Shown in pieces: positions 8,438 through 17,335 of a stretch of 64,000 bases of DNA. Below the pieces are notes generated by a model. It had not been told where the DNA came from. It ran no database searches and was given only the letters and a program-made list of their open reading frames with translations. Made by a program: the position numbers and the translations under genes. Positions within the stretch are counted from its first letter, which is position 1. Every line of letters starts with the position of its first letter. The stretch is from Roseobacter insulae (GTDB taxonomy: Bacteria > Pseudomonadota > Alphaproteobacteria > Rhodobacterales > Rhodobacteraceae), in the NCBI RefSeq assembly GCF_019375555.1, contig NZ_JAHXDN010000002.1, forward strand, positions 1,010,210 through 1,074,209, given 5' to 3'.

Positions 8438-9568
8438 ATGGACAAACCGCGTTTCATCGGGGCCGAAATCTTTCGCCACTCAAGTTATGGGCGCTGGCAT
8501 CCGCTGCGGGTGCCCCGTGTCAGCACGGTCATGGACCTGTCACGCGCCCTGGGCTGGCTGCCGTCCGACCAGTTCATCACCGCACCGCGCGCCAAGCCCA
8601 AGGCGCTGACGGTCTGGCATACGCCCGATTACATCGATGCGTTGCAGCGCGTCGAAGCCAGCCAGATCGCGACACCACAGGACACAACCCGTCACGACCT
8701 CGGGTCGGTCACCAATCCGGTTTATCCGGAGATCTTTCGTCGCCCCGCCACGGCGGCGGGGGGCTCGTTGCTGGCGGGAGAATTGTTGCGCGACGGCGGT
8801 GTCATCTACAATCCCCCGGGGGGCACACATCACGGCATGCCGGACCGGGCAAACGGGTTCTGCTACCTCAACGACCCGGTGCTGGCGATGCTGAGCCTGC
8901 GTCGCAACGGTGTTCGTCGGATCGTCTACATTGATATCGACGCACATCATTGTGACGGTGTGGCAGTCGCTTTTCACGGTGATCCTGATTGCCTGATGAT
9001 TTCCACGCATGAGGAACGGCTGTGGCCGCGAACCGGCCCGCTGGAGGACACGGCCGGAGGATCGGCGATCAACCTGCCCGTGCCGCGCGGTCTGAACGAT
9101 AGCGAAATGGCCTATATCCGCGACCGGCTGGTCGTGCCGCAGGCTGCGGCGTTCGAGCCGGAGGCGATTGTCTTCCTGTGCGGTGCCGATGGTGTCGAAG
9201 AAGATCCGCTTGCGCATCTGAACCTGTCCAATAACGCGCATTGGGCTGTTCTGCGTGCCTTGATGGGGCTTGCGCCACGGTTATTGGTGCTGGGCGGCGG
9301 CGGGTACAACCCCTGGTCCGTCGGACGTCTGTGGACAGGTGTCTGGGCGACGCTCAACCGGCAAGAAATTCCGCAAAGATTGCCGGCCGCGGCGGAGGCT
9401 GTTCTGCGCGGGCTGACATTTGAAGGCAATAGGCGTGGTAAGAACCCGCCGGAGCATTGGTTCACCACCCTGCGCGACCCACCGCGCGATGGACCTGTGC
9501 GCGATGAGATCAGGAACCGGGTGCGATTCCTTCTGCGTCAGAGGCGTGGCGGGGGCGCAATTAGGTGA
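8438..9568 (+). CDS. Histone deacetylase family protein (AcuC/acetylpolyamine amidohydrolase-like)
   Basis: A zinc-dependent deacetylase-fold enzyme of 376 residues. It carries GGTHHGM, the zinc ligands in DIDAHHCDG, the second metal-binding segment CGADGVEEDPL, and the catalytic-tyrosine loop GGGGYNP. Bacterial members deacetylate acetylpolyamines, acetoin-pathway proteins or other N-acetyl substrates, and the substrate here is unknown. The ATG at 8438 is chosen because conserved sequence begins there; the 20 codons upstream look non-coding. It interrupts the minus-strand peptide transport genes, and the operon's GNAT would be a logical opposite activity. Confidence 0.9.
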   Translation: MDKPRFIGAEIFRHSSYGRWHPLRVPRVSTVMDLSRALGWLPSDQFITAPRAKPKALTVWHTPDYIDALQRVEASQIATPQDTTRHDLGSVTNPVYPEIFRRPATAAGGSLLAGELLRDGGVIYNPPGGTHHGMPDRANGFCYLNDPVLAMLSLRRNGVRRIVYIDIDAHHCDGVAVAFHGDPDCLMISTHEERLWPRTGPLEDTAGGSAINLPVPRGLNDSEMAYIRDRLVVPQAAAFEPEAIVFLCGADGVEEDPLAHLNLSNNAHWAVLRALMGLAPRLLVLGGGGYNPWSVGRLWTGVWATLNRQEIPQRLPAAAEAVLRGLTFEGNRRGKNPPEHWFTTLRDPPRDGPVRDEIRNRVRFLLRQRRGGGAIR

Positions 9569-9629
9569 GGGGAAAACCGGCTGAGGTGACGTGGGTACGG
9601 CGTCATGATCCCGTGTCAATTTTCCCCTC
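9567..9629. repeat. Widely spaced 10-bp inverted repeat at the end of the deacetylase gene
   Basis: GAGGGGAAAA at 9567-9576 is matched perfectly by TTTTCCCCTC at 9620-9629. Between them lies a smaller TGACG/CGTCA stem. The outer arm begins inside the TGA stop codon. It could fold as a long transcript-end hairpin, but there is no U-tract after it. Confidence 0.4.
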
Positions 9630-9697
9630 GTGGGAGGCACACTACCTGCTCGATAGGTCAGGTGTTCCGCCTGTTTCGAACCGGCGCGATCAGCGGA

Positions 9698-9907
9698 TCA
9701 CACCGGCATATTGTCGAACATGTCTTCGAAGGCTTCTTCTTTCAGCGCATTGTTGAGGCGTCGCAGGCGTGGCGGAACGCTCTTGCCATGGGCGCTCAGT
9801 GTTGCGATGACCCGGTCGATTTGAGGCTGGAGTTCCAGACGTTCCTTCTGCGAGGCTGTTTCGATCTGTTTTTCCAGTAGAGAGGCGCGCTGTTCGAGGT
9901 TGGTCAA
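9698..9907 (-). CDS. Small conserved-looking hypothetical protein
   Basis: A 69-residue charged protein beginning MTNLEQRASLLEKQIE, predicted mainly helical with a coiled-coil-like N-terminal half (heptad Leu/Ile spacing). It ends in acidic FEDMFDNMPV. The initiation codon is a TTG at 9907, supported by a strong AAAGGAG eight bases upstream. I recognise no domain and no signal or membrane segment. It is transcribed alone, between a deacetylase gene on the other strand and the peptide-binding protein gene. Coding is supported by the ribosome binding site and the clean frame. Confidence 0.6.
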   Translation of the reverse strand: MTNLEQRASLLEKQIETASQKERLELQPQIDRVIATLSAHGKSVPPRLRRLNNALKEEAFEDMFDNMPV

Positions 9908-10208
9908 GGCAGTCTCCTTTCGAGCAGAATAACGAGTGACAGAAGTTATTAGCAGCTTTGCCTATTTCAGTGGTCGACCCAAGAAGTATACACGTTCAGG
10001 TAGAAAGTTTGCAAGACACTGCACAGAAATTAAGCAGATCTTTCGCGATAATTCGTCTCAGGTCGAGTTTTGTCTCACTCTGAAAATCGGGAACAAACTG
10101 TGCGATCAATATAATCGCACATTGCCGGACCGGAATTGTCTAAATCCGGTCAGCCATTGCTCGGGCTGATACAAATGCGGACGCCTCCGACAGGCATCTC
10201 ATTCGCAG
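9908..10208. promoter_or_regulatory. AT-richer intergenic region with perfect palindrome TGTGCGAT-N7-ATCGCACA
   Basis: This 300-base gap has lower GC than its surroundings and no convincing gene. At 10099-10121 it holds a perfect 8+8 inverted repeat, TGTGCGAT and ATCGCACA around an AT-rich 7-base centre, typical of a dimeric regulator site. It is about 190 bases upstream of the small 69-residue gene and 90 bases beyond the binding-protein stop. A weaker stem (TCAGCC/GGCTGA, near 10150-10170) could end the binding-protein transcript. Confidence 0.45.
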
Positions 10209-11684
10209 CTATTCGGCCCAGCTGACCGCCGTAAGGTCCGTCGCCTGCGTCGGTGCGTTTGTCCAGATGCCTTGCAGATTCGCCCTCGCCACGGAGAGAT
10301 ATGCAAGCTGGAACAGGTAGCCGTTCACGTAGTCGTCGGCGATCATCTGCTGCGCGTCGCCCATCATCCGGCCCCGTATGTCCGGGTCGGTTGTGCTGTT
10401 CAGCTTGGTGATGAGCGCTTGGAAATCCGGGTTGTCATATTGGAAGTAATAGTCCGGATTGGCGTAAATGCCGATGTCCATCGGCTCGGTATGGCTGATG
10501 ATGGTCAGACCGAAATCCTTGCCGCGAAACACCGATTCGAGCCATTGCGCCCATTCGACGTTGTTTATTTTCGCGGTGATGCCGACCTCTGCCAGCTGTG
10601 CCGCGACAATCTCGCCGCCGCGACGGGCATAGGAGGGCGGGGGCAGGTAAAGGGTCGTTTCAAACCCGTCTGCAAGCCCCGCTTCCGCCAGCAGCGCCCT
10701 GGCCTTATCGGGGTTGTACTCCGATTGGCCGGTCAGGTCCCTGTAGGCCGGGTTGTGCGGCGCGAAATGCGTCCCGATGGGGGTGCCGTAGCCAAACATC
10801 GCACCGTCGATAATGGCCTGACGATCGATGGCATGGGCCACGGCCTGCCGGACAAGCGGATTGTCAAAGGGCGGCAGCTTGTTGTTGGTGGACAGGATCG
10901 TCTCCCCTTCGGTTGATCCGACCAGCACCTGAAAACGCGGATCAGCCTCAAACTGCGGCAGATTTTCGGGCGCGGGGAAGGAGGCAAAATAGTCTACATC
11001 CTCGGCCATCAGCGCCGCAAAGGCCGCGGTCGGGTCCGAGATGAACTTGAAAGTCGCCGCCTCCAGTTTCGCCGGTGTGCCCCAGTAGTCGGCGTTGCGG
11101 ACCAGTTCGATCTTGTCGCTTTGCACCCATTCAACGAACTTGAAGGCTCCGGTACCGATGGGCTTCTGCTTGATCGTTTCGATGCTTTCGGGCGCAACGA
11201 TCACCGCGTCACCCCATGCAAGGTTAAACAGCATATTGCCGTTCTGTTCGCTCAGGGTGATCCTGACTGTCAGGGGGTCCACAACTTCGACGTTCGAAAT
11301 GGCTGTATAGAGCGCTTTTTGGGCGTTCGCGCTGTCTTCGGCAATAATTCGGTCCAGCGAGAACTTAACGTCCTCGGCATCCATCGTGGTGCCATCATGG
11401 AACATGACCCCCTCCTGCAGAGAGAAGGTATAGGTCAGCCCGTCATCTGATATTTCCCAGCTTTTGGCCAGCCCGGGCACAACTGATCCATCAGCCATGA
11501 ACCGGGTGAGCCCCTCGAAGACGTTTGCGTAGAGGACGGAGTCGATTGCGCCGGCTGCCGCCGATGTCGGGTCGAGGTGCGGAGGTTCGAGCTGGAGTGC
11601 GACTGTGATGTCGGTCTGCGCGGATGCCGTGACACCAAGCGTTGTCAGGATAGCTGCCAGAAAGGTATTTTTGAACGTCGACAT
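10209..11684 (-). CDS. Peptide ABC transporter substrate-binding protein (SBP_bac_5)
   Basis: Periplasmic binding protein of 491 residues, family 5 (DppA/OppA type). The signal peptide MSTFKNTFLAAILTTLGVTA ends at an ASA-Q type cleavage site. Family landmarks are GLAKSWEISDDGLTYTFSL, MFHDGTTMDAEDVKFSLDRI, IGTGAFKF and VRQAVAHAIDRQAI. The ATG at 11684 is preceded by GGAGGA. It most likely serves the DppBC-DF genes at 5-8.4 kb, although separated from them by two genes. The ligand cannot be read from sequence. Confidence 0.92.
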   Translation of the reverse strand: MSTFKNTFLAAILTTLGVTASAQTDITVALQLEPPHLDPTSAAAGAIDSVLYANVFEGLTRFMADGSVVPGLAKSWEISDDGLTYTFSLQEGVMFHDGTTMDAEDVKFSLDRIIAEDSANAQKALYTAISNVEVVDPLTVRITLSEQNGNMLFNLAWGDAVIVAPESIETIKQKPIGTGAFKFVEWVQSDKIELVRNADYWGTPAKLEAATFKFISDPTAAFAALMAEDVDYFASFPAPENLPQFEADPRFQVLVGSTEGETILSTNNKLPPFDNPLVRQAVAHAIDRQAIIDGAMFGYGTPIGTHFAPHNPAYRDLTGQSEYNPDKARALLAEAGLADGFETTLYLPPPSYARRGGEIVAAQLAEVGITAKINNVEWAQWLESVFRGKDFGLTIISHTEPMDIGIYANPDYYFQYDNPDFQALITKLNSTTDPDIRGRMMGDAQQMIADDYVNGYLFQLAYLSVARANLQGIWTNAPTQATDLTAVSWAE

Positions 11685-11847
11685 GTAAATCCTCCGTCTG
11701 CGGACGCGGCACCGGCGCGGTGCCATCTGTCGGGGAAGTGTCACAACAAACCTCGGGGCAATCAAGGGCGGGGATCAAGGTTTGGCATGGATTTTCACCG
11801 GTTTGGTTGGTATCTGGCTGGCAAACCAGACCAAAGGACCGTGGAAC

Positions 11848-12687
11848 ATGAGCGCCACCGCGAGGAAAAAAGCCCCGATGCCCACCGACATCAAGGCGCG
11901 CAAAGGCGGGGCGCCACTGGTCAGTCTGACAGCCTACACCACACCGATGGCACAGATGATGGATGCGCATTGTGACTTCGTGCTTGTGGGGGACAGCGTG
12001 GGAATGGTGTTGCACGGTCTGCCCTCGACCCTCGAAGTGACGATGGACATGATGATCCTGCACGGGCAGGCGGTGGCGCGCGGCCTGCAACAGGCCATGA
12101 TGGTCATCGACATGCCGTTTGGCAGTTACGAGCAGGGGCCAGCACAGGCCTTTGAGAACGCCGCGCGCCTGATGCGCGAGACCAGCGCCGGTGCCGTCAA
12201 GCTTGAAGGTGGTCAGCACATGGCGCCGACAATCGACTTTCTTGTCAGGCGCGGGATTCCGGTGATGGCGCACGTGGGGCTGACGCCGCAATCGATCAAC
12301 ACGCTGGGGGGGTACACGGTTCAGGGCCGCGGCGCGCAGGCGGATATTCTGATGCAGGATGCGACCGCCGTGACCGCGGCGGGAGCCTTTGCCATAGTGC
12401 TTGAAAAAGTGCCGCAGGGCCTGGCCGACAGGATCACGGCACAGATCGATATCCCGACCATTGGCATCGGGGCATCGGCCGGATGTGACGGGCAGATTCT
12501 GGTGGTCGATGACATGCTTGGCCTGTTCACCGCATTCAAAGCCAAATTTGTGAAACGCTATGCCGATCTTGGCGCGGCAGGTACCGAGGCTGTTGCGGCC
12601 TATGCCGAGGACGTGCGCGCCCGGCGGTTTCCGGGGCCAGAGCATGTTTTCGCGGATGAGGCACCCGCGCGCAAAGCGACCAAATGA
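11848..12687 (+). CDS. panB: 3-methyl-2-oxobutanoate hydroxymethyltransferase
   Basis: Transfers a hydroxymethyl group from methylene-tetrahydrofolate to 2-oxoisovalerate to give ketopantoate, the first committed step of pantothenate/CoA synthesis. It is a 279-residue TIM barrel with [28 protein letters not shown] (metal/substrate site), VKLEGG and the downstream [12 protein letters not shown]. The ATG at 11848 has AAAGGA upstream and matches family length. It overlaps panC by four bases. Confidence 0.97.
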   Translation: MSATARKKAPMPTDIKARKGGAPLVSLTAYTTPMAQMMDAHCDFVLVGDSVGMVLHGLPSTLEVTMDMMILHGQAVARGLQQAMMVIDMPFGSYEQGPAQAFENAARLMRETSAGAVKLEGGQHMAPTIDFLVRRGIPVMAHVGLTPQSINTLGGYTVQGRGAQADILMQDATAVTAAGAFAIVLEKVPQGLADRITAQIDIPTIGIGASAGCDGQILVVDDMLGLFTAFKAKFVKRYADLGAAGTEAVAAYAEDVRARRFPGPEHVFADEAPARKATK

Positions 12688-13538
12688 CCGCGCCCTTTGT
12701 GCGCACACTCGCGGAACTGCGCAGGGCAACACGCGACTGGCACCGCTCGGATGACACCATTGGGGTCGTCCCGACCATGGGCGCGCTGCACGACGGGCAC
12801 CTAAGCCTTGTGGCCGCCGCCAAGGCCGCGTGTGATCGTGTGATCGTCACAATCTTTGTGAACCCCCGGCAGTTCAACCAGGTTTCGGATCTCGACAATT
12901 ACCCGCGCACCGAAACCGAAGACGCGCGCAAGCTGGCGCGGTTCGAGGTCGATGCGATCTATGTGCCTGACGTGTCGCAAATCTATCCCGATGGGTTTGC
13001 CACGAACGTGTCGGTAGGGGCGATGACCGACGTGCTCTGCGGTGCGCACCGGCCGGGGCATTTTGACGGTGTCGCGACCGTGGTCACCAAGCTTTTCACG
13101 CAGACATCGGCAGACAAGGCATTCTTCGGCGAGAAGGATTTCCAGCAACTGATGGTCGTGCGCCGGGTGGCGCGTGATCTGGATCTTCCTGTCGATGTTG
13201 TCGGATGCCCGACAATCCGCGAGGAGGACGGGCTGGCGATGTCGTCGCGCAACCTGCTGCTTTCGGACCGCGCGCGGATCAAGGCGCAGCGCCTGCACGA
13301 GATCATGCAGCAGGTCGCCGACAGCCTGCGGCAAGGCGCGGAGTTTTCAGCTTTGCAGGCGGAGGCAATGGCGTCGCTGGACGCGGCGGGCTTCACCGAT
13401 ATCGACTATTTCGAACTGCGCTCCTGTGCAACGCTGTCCCTGCTGGAGCGTCCGACGGAACCGGCCCGGCTCTTTGCCGCGGCGTGGCTGGCCGGGGTGC
13501 GCCTGATCGACAATATCGATATCCCGGTCTCGGGTTAG
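12684..13538 (+). CDS. panC: Pantothenate synthetase (pantoate-beta-alanine ligase)
   Basis: Condenses pantoate and beta-alanine with ATP in the cytoplasm. The 284-residue protein has the nucleotidyltransferase motif [15 protein letters not shown] (HxGH form), [15 protein letters not shown] and the KMSKS-like region AMSSRN. Its ATG overlaps the panB stop (ATGA), so the two are co-translated. Its TAG interlocks with the TAA of the convergent M20 gene within four bases. Confidence 0.97.
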   Translation: MTAPFVRTLAELRRATRDWHRSDDTIGVVPTMGALHDGHLSLVAAAKAACDRVIVTIFVNPRQFNQVSDLDNYPRTETEDARKLARFEVDAIYVPDVSQIYPDGFATNVSVGAMTDVLCGAHRPGHFDGVATVVTKLFTQTSADKAFFGEKDFQQLMVVRRVARDLDLPVDVVGCPTIREEDGLAMSSRNLLLSDRARIKAQRLHEIMQQVADSLRQGAEFSALQAEAMASLDAAGFTDIDYFELRSCATLSLLERPTEPARLFAAAWLAGVRLIDNIDIPVSG

Positions 13539-14815
13539 CCCTGCTCGGTCAACAGTGTCACAAGAGTGCGGCCCATCACCTGCGCGCTGTCCATCATGTC
13601 GTCGATGCCCACGTATTCATCCGGTTTATGCGCCAGTTCCAGAATGCCGGGCCCATAGGCGATGCAATTCTTCAGCCTGCCGATCCGGTCGATGTGCTTT
13701 TGGTCGTAAGTACCGGGCGAGGCGACATATTCCGGCGTTTTGCCCATCACATCCTCGATCGCGCGGGCGACCGTCTGCACAATCGGTGCATCGCGGTCGG
13801 TCATGGACGGCAGAACGCTGTTCAGCTCGGTCAGCTCGTAGTCGAAATCGGCGCGTGACGCTTTCAGCTCTTCCAACAGCGCCGTGACTTCGTCTCGTAC
13901 CTGCTCCAGCGGCTCTTCGACAAGAAATCGGCGATCAATCACAATGCGGCAGCTGTCGGGCACACAATGTGCCGGCAGGCCGGTGAAGTCTTCGGCCTGT
14001 TCCGGCTGACCGCCGTGGATGGAGTTGATGTTCATCGTGGATTGACGCGCGCCTTCGGGCACCACGGGCATATCCGTGTGCCGCGCTGCCATCGCCGGGA
14101 AGAGTTTGTCTTCGAACGCGCCGATAACAGCGCCCATGTGACGCACCGCGCAATCGCCGAGAAAAGGCATGGAGCCATGGGCGATTTCACCCTTGGTTTC
14201 AATCTCCGCCCACCATCCGCCCCGGTGACCCAAACAGATGCGATCCTTGTTCAGCGGTTCGGGAATGATGACATGCTGGACCCGCTCGGGATTGAAATAT
14301 CCCTGCTCGGCCAGATAGGCGACACCGCCATAGCCACCTGATTCCTCGTCCGCGGTTCCCGAGATTTCAATGGCGCCGGTAAAATCGCCATGGGATTCGA
14401 TAAAGGCCTCGACCGCGATGATAGAGGCGGCAAGCCCGCCCTTCATGTCGCAGGCCCCACGCCCGTAGATCTTCCCGTCCTGCTCGACGGCCCCGAACGG
14501 GTCCACTGTCCAGCCGCGGCCAACTTCGACGACGTCCGTGTGGCTGTTGAAGTGCACGCAGTCACCGGGCGCCCGGCCTTCTCTCCGGGCGACGATGTTC
14601 CAGCGTGGGTACTTATCGCTGTCGCCCGGGGTGCCGAAAGCCCGGATCAGCCGGGTTTCAAAACCATGCGCCGACAGCCGCTTGTCCAGATACTCGCAGA
14701 TGTCGCGGTAGTTTTCACCCGGCGGGTTGAGCGTCGGGATGCGGATCAGGTCGCAGGTAAGGGCGACAAGGTCATCGCGCTTGGCATCAATGGCGGTTCG
14801 AAGCAAGGTCGTCAT
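13535..14815 (-). CDS. M20 family peptidase (ArgE/DapE-like deacylase)
   Basis: A metal-dependent amidohydrolase of 426 residues. It has the metal motif FNSHTDVV, the bridging GRGACDMKGG, and TADEESGG with the catalytic Glu pair. The dimerisation domain is in the middle and a terminal-histidine region follows. Family members remove acyl groups from amino acids (acetylornithine, succinyl-diaminopimelate, N-acyl or N-formyl compounds). The name is generic because the substrate is not evident and there is no arginine or lysine pathway context. The next gene upstream on the same strand encodes a class V PLP enzyme. Confidence 0.88.
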   Translation of the reverse strand: MTTLLRTAIDAKRDDLVALTCDLIRIPTLNPPGENYRDICEYLDKRLSAHGFETRLIRAFGTPGDSDKYPRWNIVARREGRAPGDCVHFNSHTDVVEVGRGWTVDPFGAVEQDGKIYGRGACDMKGGLAASIIAVEAFIESHGDFTGAIEISGTADEESGGYGGVAYLAEQGYFNPERVQHVIIPEPLNKDRICLGHRGGWWAEIETKGEIAHGSMPFLGDCAVRHMGAVIGAFEDKLFPAMAARHTDMPVVPEGARQSTMNINSIHGGQPEQAEDFTGLPAHCVPDSCRIVIDRRFLVEEPLEQVRDEVTALLEELKASRADFDYELTELNSVLPSMTDRDAPIVQTVARAIEDVMGKTPEYVASPGTYDQKHIDRIGRLKNCIAYGPGILELAHKPDEYVGIDDMMDSAQVMGRTLVTLLTEQG

Positions 14816-14881
14816 GGCACCAGTGTTGAAGCAGATGCGCAGAATGGCAATGCCGCCCCACGCATTCAGCGCAATTATATG

Positions 14882-16135
14882 TCAGGCAGCAATTTCCTTC
14901 ATGGCCGCGAGGAACACGCCGACCTCCTCAAGGCTGTTATAGTGGCATAAGGAAACGCGCACGGCCGATCCTAGGCCCAGTGGTGTCAGAATGTTCCCGG
15001 AGTAGTGATCTGCCTTGCGAATATGTGTGCGAATGCACTGTGCGTTCAGCCTTGACACGATGTCAGCGGCGGCGATGTGCTCCAGCGCGAAACAAACCAA
15101 ACCCTCGCGCGCCGGATTGTCGGCGCCACCCAGAATGGTCACACCCGGCAGCTCCGCTAGACCGGGCAGGTTGCCTGTGCCGTACAACATCGCCTGGGCA
15201 AGTTCCTGTTCATGGGCGTGGATTGCGGCGCCAGCGGCTTCGATACGGGCGCGGGGGTCCGGGCTGTCGCTGTGGTGCGTGCCAAGCCAGTCAAGGTAAT
15301 TCACCACATCGGAAAAGGTCGCATAAGCGCCGGTGTCGCGTGTGCCCATTTCCCAATTGGCGCGGGGTCCGTCTGTCAATTGCTCCAACGGCAGGTCCGT
15401 CATGCGTTCAGAGACCCAGGCCACACCATAGCCATGACGCGAAAACACCTTGTAGGGTGACACGACGTAGCCATCGATATCATAGGCACCAATGTCGATG
15501 TGCCCATGACTTGCGTGCTGGATTCCGTCGACGAAAATGTAGGCGTCGGGCGCTACCAGTCTGATGGCGGCGGAAATTGCGGCCACATCGTTCGCGATGC
15601 CGGAAACGGGGGAGGTATGCAGGATCGTGGCAACGCGCACATCCGGTGACATCCGGGCCGCATAGGCCTCCGCGCTGACAGAACCTGCCGCATTATCATG
15701 CGGGACGCAGATATACTCCTTGCCCGCCATCGCGGCCCAGTGTGTGGCGGCAGAGCGCGAGGCGGGATGCTCCACCGTGGAACCGATGACCGCGCCGACC
15801 GGATCGGACCCCATAACCGCCGTCCGGATCAATCTGAACGTCAGTTCCGTGCCGCTTTCCCCTACAAAGAACTGGCCGCCGTCGGGGTTGAAGAAGGTGG
15901 CCATATCCTTTTTCGCGCGGTTTATCAGGTCAACCAGTGCATTGGCGGCGGGGTTGTCGCGCCCCTGATTATCCGGGATTGCGGCAAACATCGCCGAGGT
16001 TTCGACCACGGATTTCAGGGTCAGGGCACCACCAGCGTTTTCGAAAAAGATACGCGGCCCCTGAAACGGGCAGCTTTCCACATGAGCAAACCGGGCGCGG
16101 ATATCTGACATCTGGTCAGACGAAAAGGCTGGCAT
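14882..16135 (-). CDS. Aminotransferase class V / cysteine desulfurase-like protein
   Basis: A 417-residue PLP enzyme of the class V fold (Csd/SufS-like). It shows the N-terminal IFFENAGGALTL motif, STVEHPASRSA, HTSPVSG, the aspartate in IFVDGIQHASHG and the PLP lysine in VVSPYKVFSRHGYG. It may be a desulfurase-like or selenocysteine-lyase-like protein, or a kynureninase-like enzyme; no isc/suf genes are nearby. The ATG at 16135 has GGAAC upstream and gives the expected N-terminus. Some 66 bases separate it from the M20 gene downstream. Confidence 0.8.
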   Translation of the reverse strand: MPAFSSDQMSDIRARFAHVESCPFQGPRIFFENAGGALTLKSVVETSAMFAAIPDNQGRDNPAANALVDLINRAKKDMATFFNPDGGQFFVGESGTELTFRLIRTAVMGSDPVGAVIGSTVEHPASRSAATHWAAMAGKEYICVPHDNAAGSVSAEAYAARMSPDVRVATILHTSPVSGIANDVAAISAAIRLVAPDAYIFVDGIQHASHGHIDIGAYDIDGYVVSPYKVFSRHGYGVAWVSERMTDLPLEQLTDGPRANWEMGTRDTGAYATFSDVVNYLDWLGTHHSDSPDPRARIEAAGAAIHAHEQELAQAMLYGTGNLPGLAELPGVTILGGADNPAREGLVCFALEHIAAADIVSRLNAQCIRTHIRKADHYSGNILTPLGLGSAVRVSLCHYNSLEEVGVFLAAMKEIAA

Positions 16136-16161
16136 ATGTGTTCCATTCGTAAAATGATCTC

Positions 16162-16187
16162 GGAACCCATTCAGGCGCAACCGGGTT
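16162..16187 (+). promoter_or_regulatory. Predicted EcfG promoter of the FNT gene
   Basis: GGAAC at 16162-16166 and GTT at 16185-16187 are separated by 18 bases, matching the alphaproteobacterial EcfG form GGAAC-N17-nGTT. The element lies about 45 bases before the FNT start codon and faces it. Confidence 0.6.
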
Positions 16188-16232
16188 GAGTGTCAAGCTG
16201 CGTCGGCATTCGGGATGTTTTCTGGAGGAACT

Positions 16233-17069
16233 ATGAACAAGACCACTTCGATACAAGAAGAGCAAAAGGAAGAAGCCTCCGTTCAGGAAGCTACCGCTCT
16301 GGCACCGAAACTGATCTACGAGGTGATCCGGCGTGAAGGCGAGGAGGAGATGGCCCGCCCCAAACGATCGCTGATCTGGTCGGGCATCGCGGCGGGCGTG
16401 ATGATCAGCCTCTCGGTATTGGGAGAGGCGATTTTCAGGACCTATCTGCCCCCGAGTAATAGCAGTTATCTCATTGAAAATCTTGGCTATTCTCTTGGAT
16501 TTCTAGCCGTCATCATGGGCCGTATGCAGCTTTTTACCGAAAACACGATCACCACGGTTCTGCCGGTGATGGTGGAGCGTACGTGGTACGCTTTCGGCTG
16601 CATGATGCGCCTCTGGGCAATTGTCATGACCGCAAACGTGATAGGCGCCTTCGCCGTGGCGGCCCTTTTCGTGTTCACACCGGCGATTGCGCCCGAGGTG
16701 ATGGTCGCCGTTGTTGACCTGTCCCACCACGCGACGGGCATGGGTGCTAATGCTTCCTTCTGGCGCGCCATCCCGGCAGGAGTGATCGTGGCCCTTATCG
16801 TCTGGATGCTGCCGCAGGCTGATAGTGCAAAGTTCCTTCTTATTCTGGTTTTCACTTGGTTGATCGCAGCCGGTGATTTTACTCACATCGTGGCAGGCTC
16901 TGTCGAAATGGCGGTCTTGGTATGGATGGGAGATATCACCGCCACCGGTGCGATTGGTGGCTTCTTCCTGCCCGTTCTCGCCGGCAATATCATAGGCGGC
17001 ACAGCGATCTTCACACTGATGGCATGGGGTCAGGTCCGCGACGAGCTGCCTGAAAAACAACGGGGGTAG
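16233..17069 (+). CDS. Formate/nitrite transporter family channel
   Basis: An integral inner-membrane protein of 278 residues with about six membrane helices (near residues 45-65, 85-105, 125-150, 175-197, 205-225, 238-260). The first ~40 residues are charged and cytoplasmic. The pattern LFTENTITTVLPVM matches the FNT fold (YfdC-like branch rather than FocA/NirC). It would pass a small anion or acid across the membrane. The ATG at 16233 has TGGAGGA upstream. A predicted EcfG promoter and the neighbouring stress genes point to general stress control. Confidence 0.85.
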   Translation: MNKTTSIQEEQKEEASVQEATALAPKLIYEVIRREGEEEMARPKRSLIWSGIAAGVMISLSVLGEAIFRTYLPPSNSSYLIENLGYSLGFLAVIMGRMQLFTENTITTVLPVMVERTWYAFGCMMRLWAIVMTANVIGAFAVAALFVFTPAIAPEVMVAVVDLSHHATGMGANASFWRAIPAGVIVALIVWMLPQADSAKFLLILVFTWLIAAGDFTHIVAGSVEMAVLVWMGDITATGAIGGFFLPVLAGNIIGGTAIFTLMAWGQVRDELPEKQRG

Positions 17070-17070
17070 T

Positions 17071-17096
17071 GGAACAAATGGCGGGGCAACCGCGTT
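17071..17096 (+). promoter_or_regulatory. Predicted EcfG promoter of the PLDc_N-BrkB operon
   Basis: GGAAC at 17071-17075 and CGTT at 17093-17096 form a textbook GGAAC-N17-CGTT element. It sits directly after the FNT stop and about 30 bases before the next start codon. Confidence 0.7.
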
Positions 17097-17126
17097 CGCT
17101 CCCTGACACAGAAAAAGGAGTTCATC

Positions 17127-17318
17127 ATGTTTGAGTATGCGGGAATCGGGGGCTTGATCGTACTGGCCCTGAATATCTGGGCCATTGTTTCGATTGCAGG
17201 CGCCAGCGTGACCACGGGTAAGAAGGTCCTGTGGATTCTGCTCGTACTTGTGCTGCCCATCGTGGGCTTCGTGATCTGGTTGCTGATCGGGCCACGATCC
17301 TCGAAAGCGGCCGTATGA
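17127..17318 (+). CDS. PLD nuclease N-terminal domain-containing small membrane protein
   Basis: A 63-residue protein with two membrane helices (about 5-25 and 33-54) and the PLDc_N signature: VLWILLVLVLPIVGFVIWLL ending in a short basic tail. The domain occurs alone in many small membrane proteins and has no known enzymatic role by itself. The start has AAAAAGGAG upstream. It is 17 bases before the BrkB gene and follows a predicted EcfG promoter, so a role in envelope stress is likely. Confidence 0.82.
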   Translation: MFEYAGIGGLIVLALNIWAIVSIAGASVTTGKKVLWILLVLVLPIVGFVIWLLIGPRSSKAAV

Positions 17319-17335
17319 TATGGTAGGAAAGGTCT

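Noticed and set aside
9936..10169. 77-codon frame in the AT-rich gap
   Set aside because: No ribosome binding site, no domain, crosses the palindrome; more likely intergenic.
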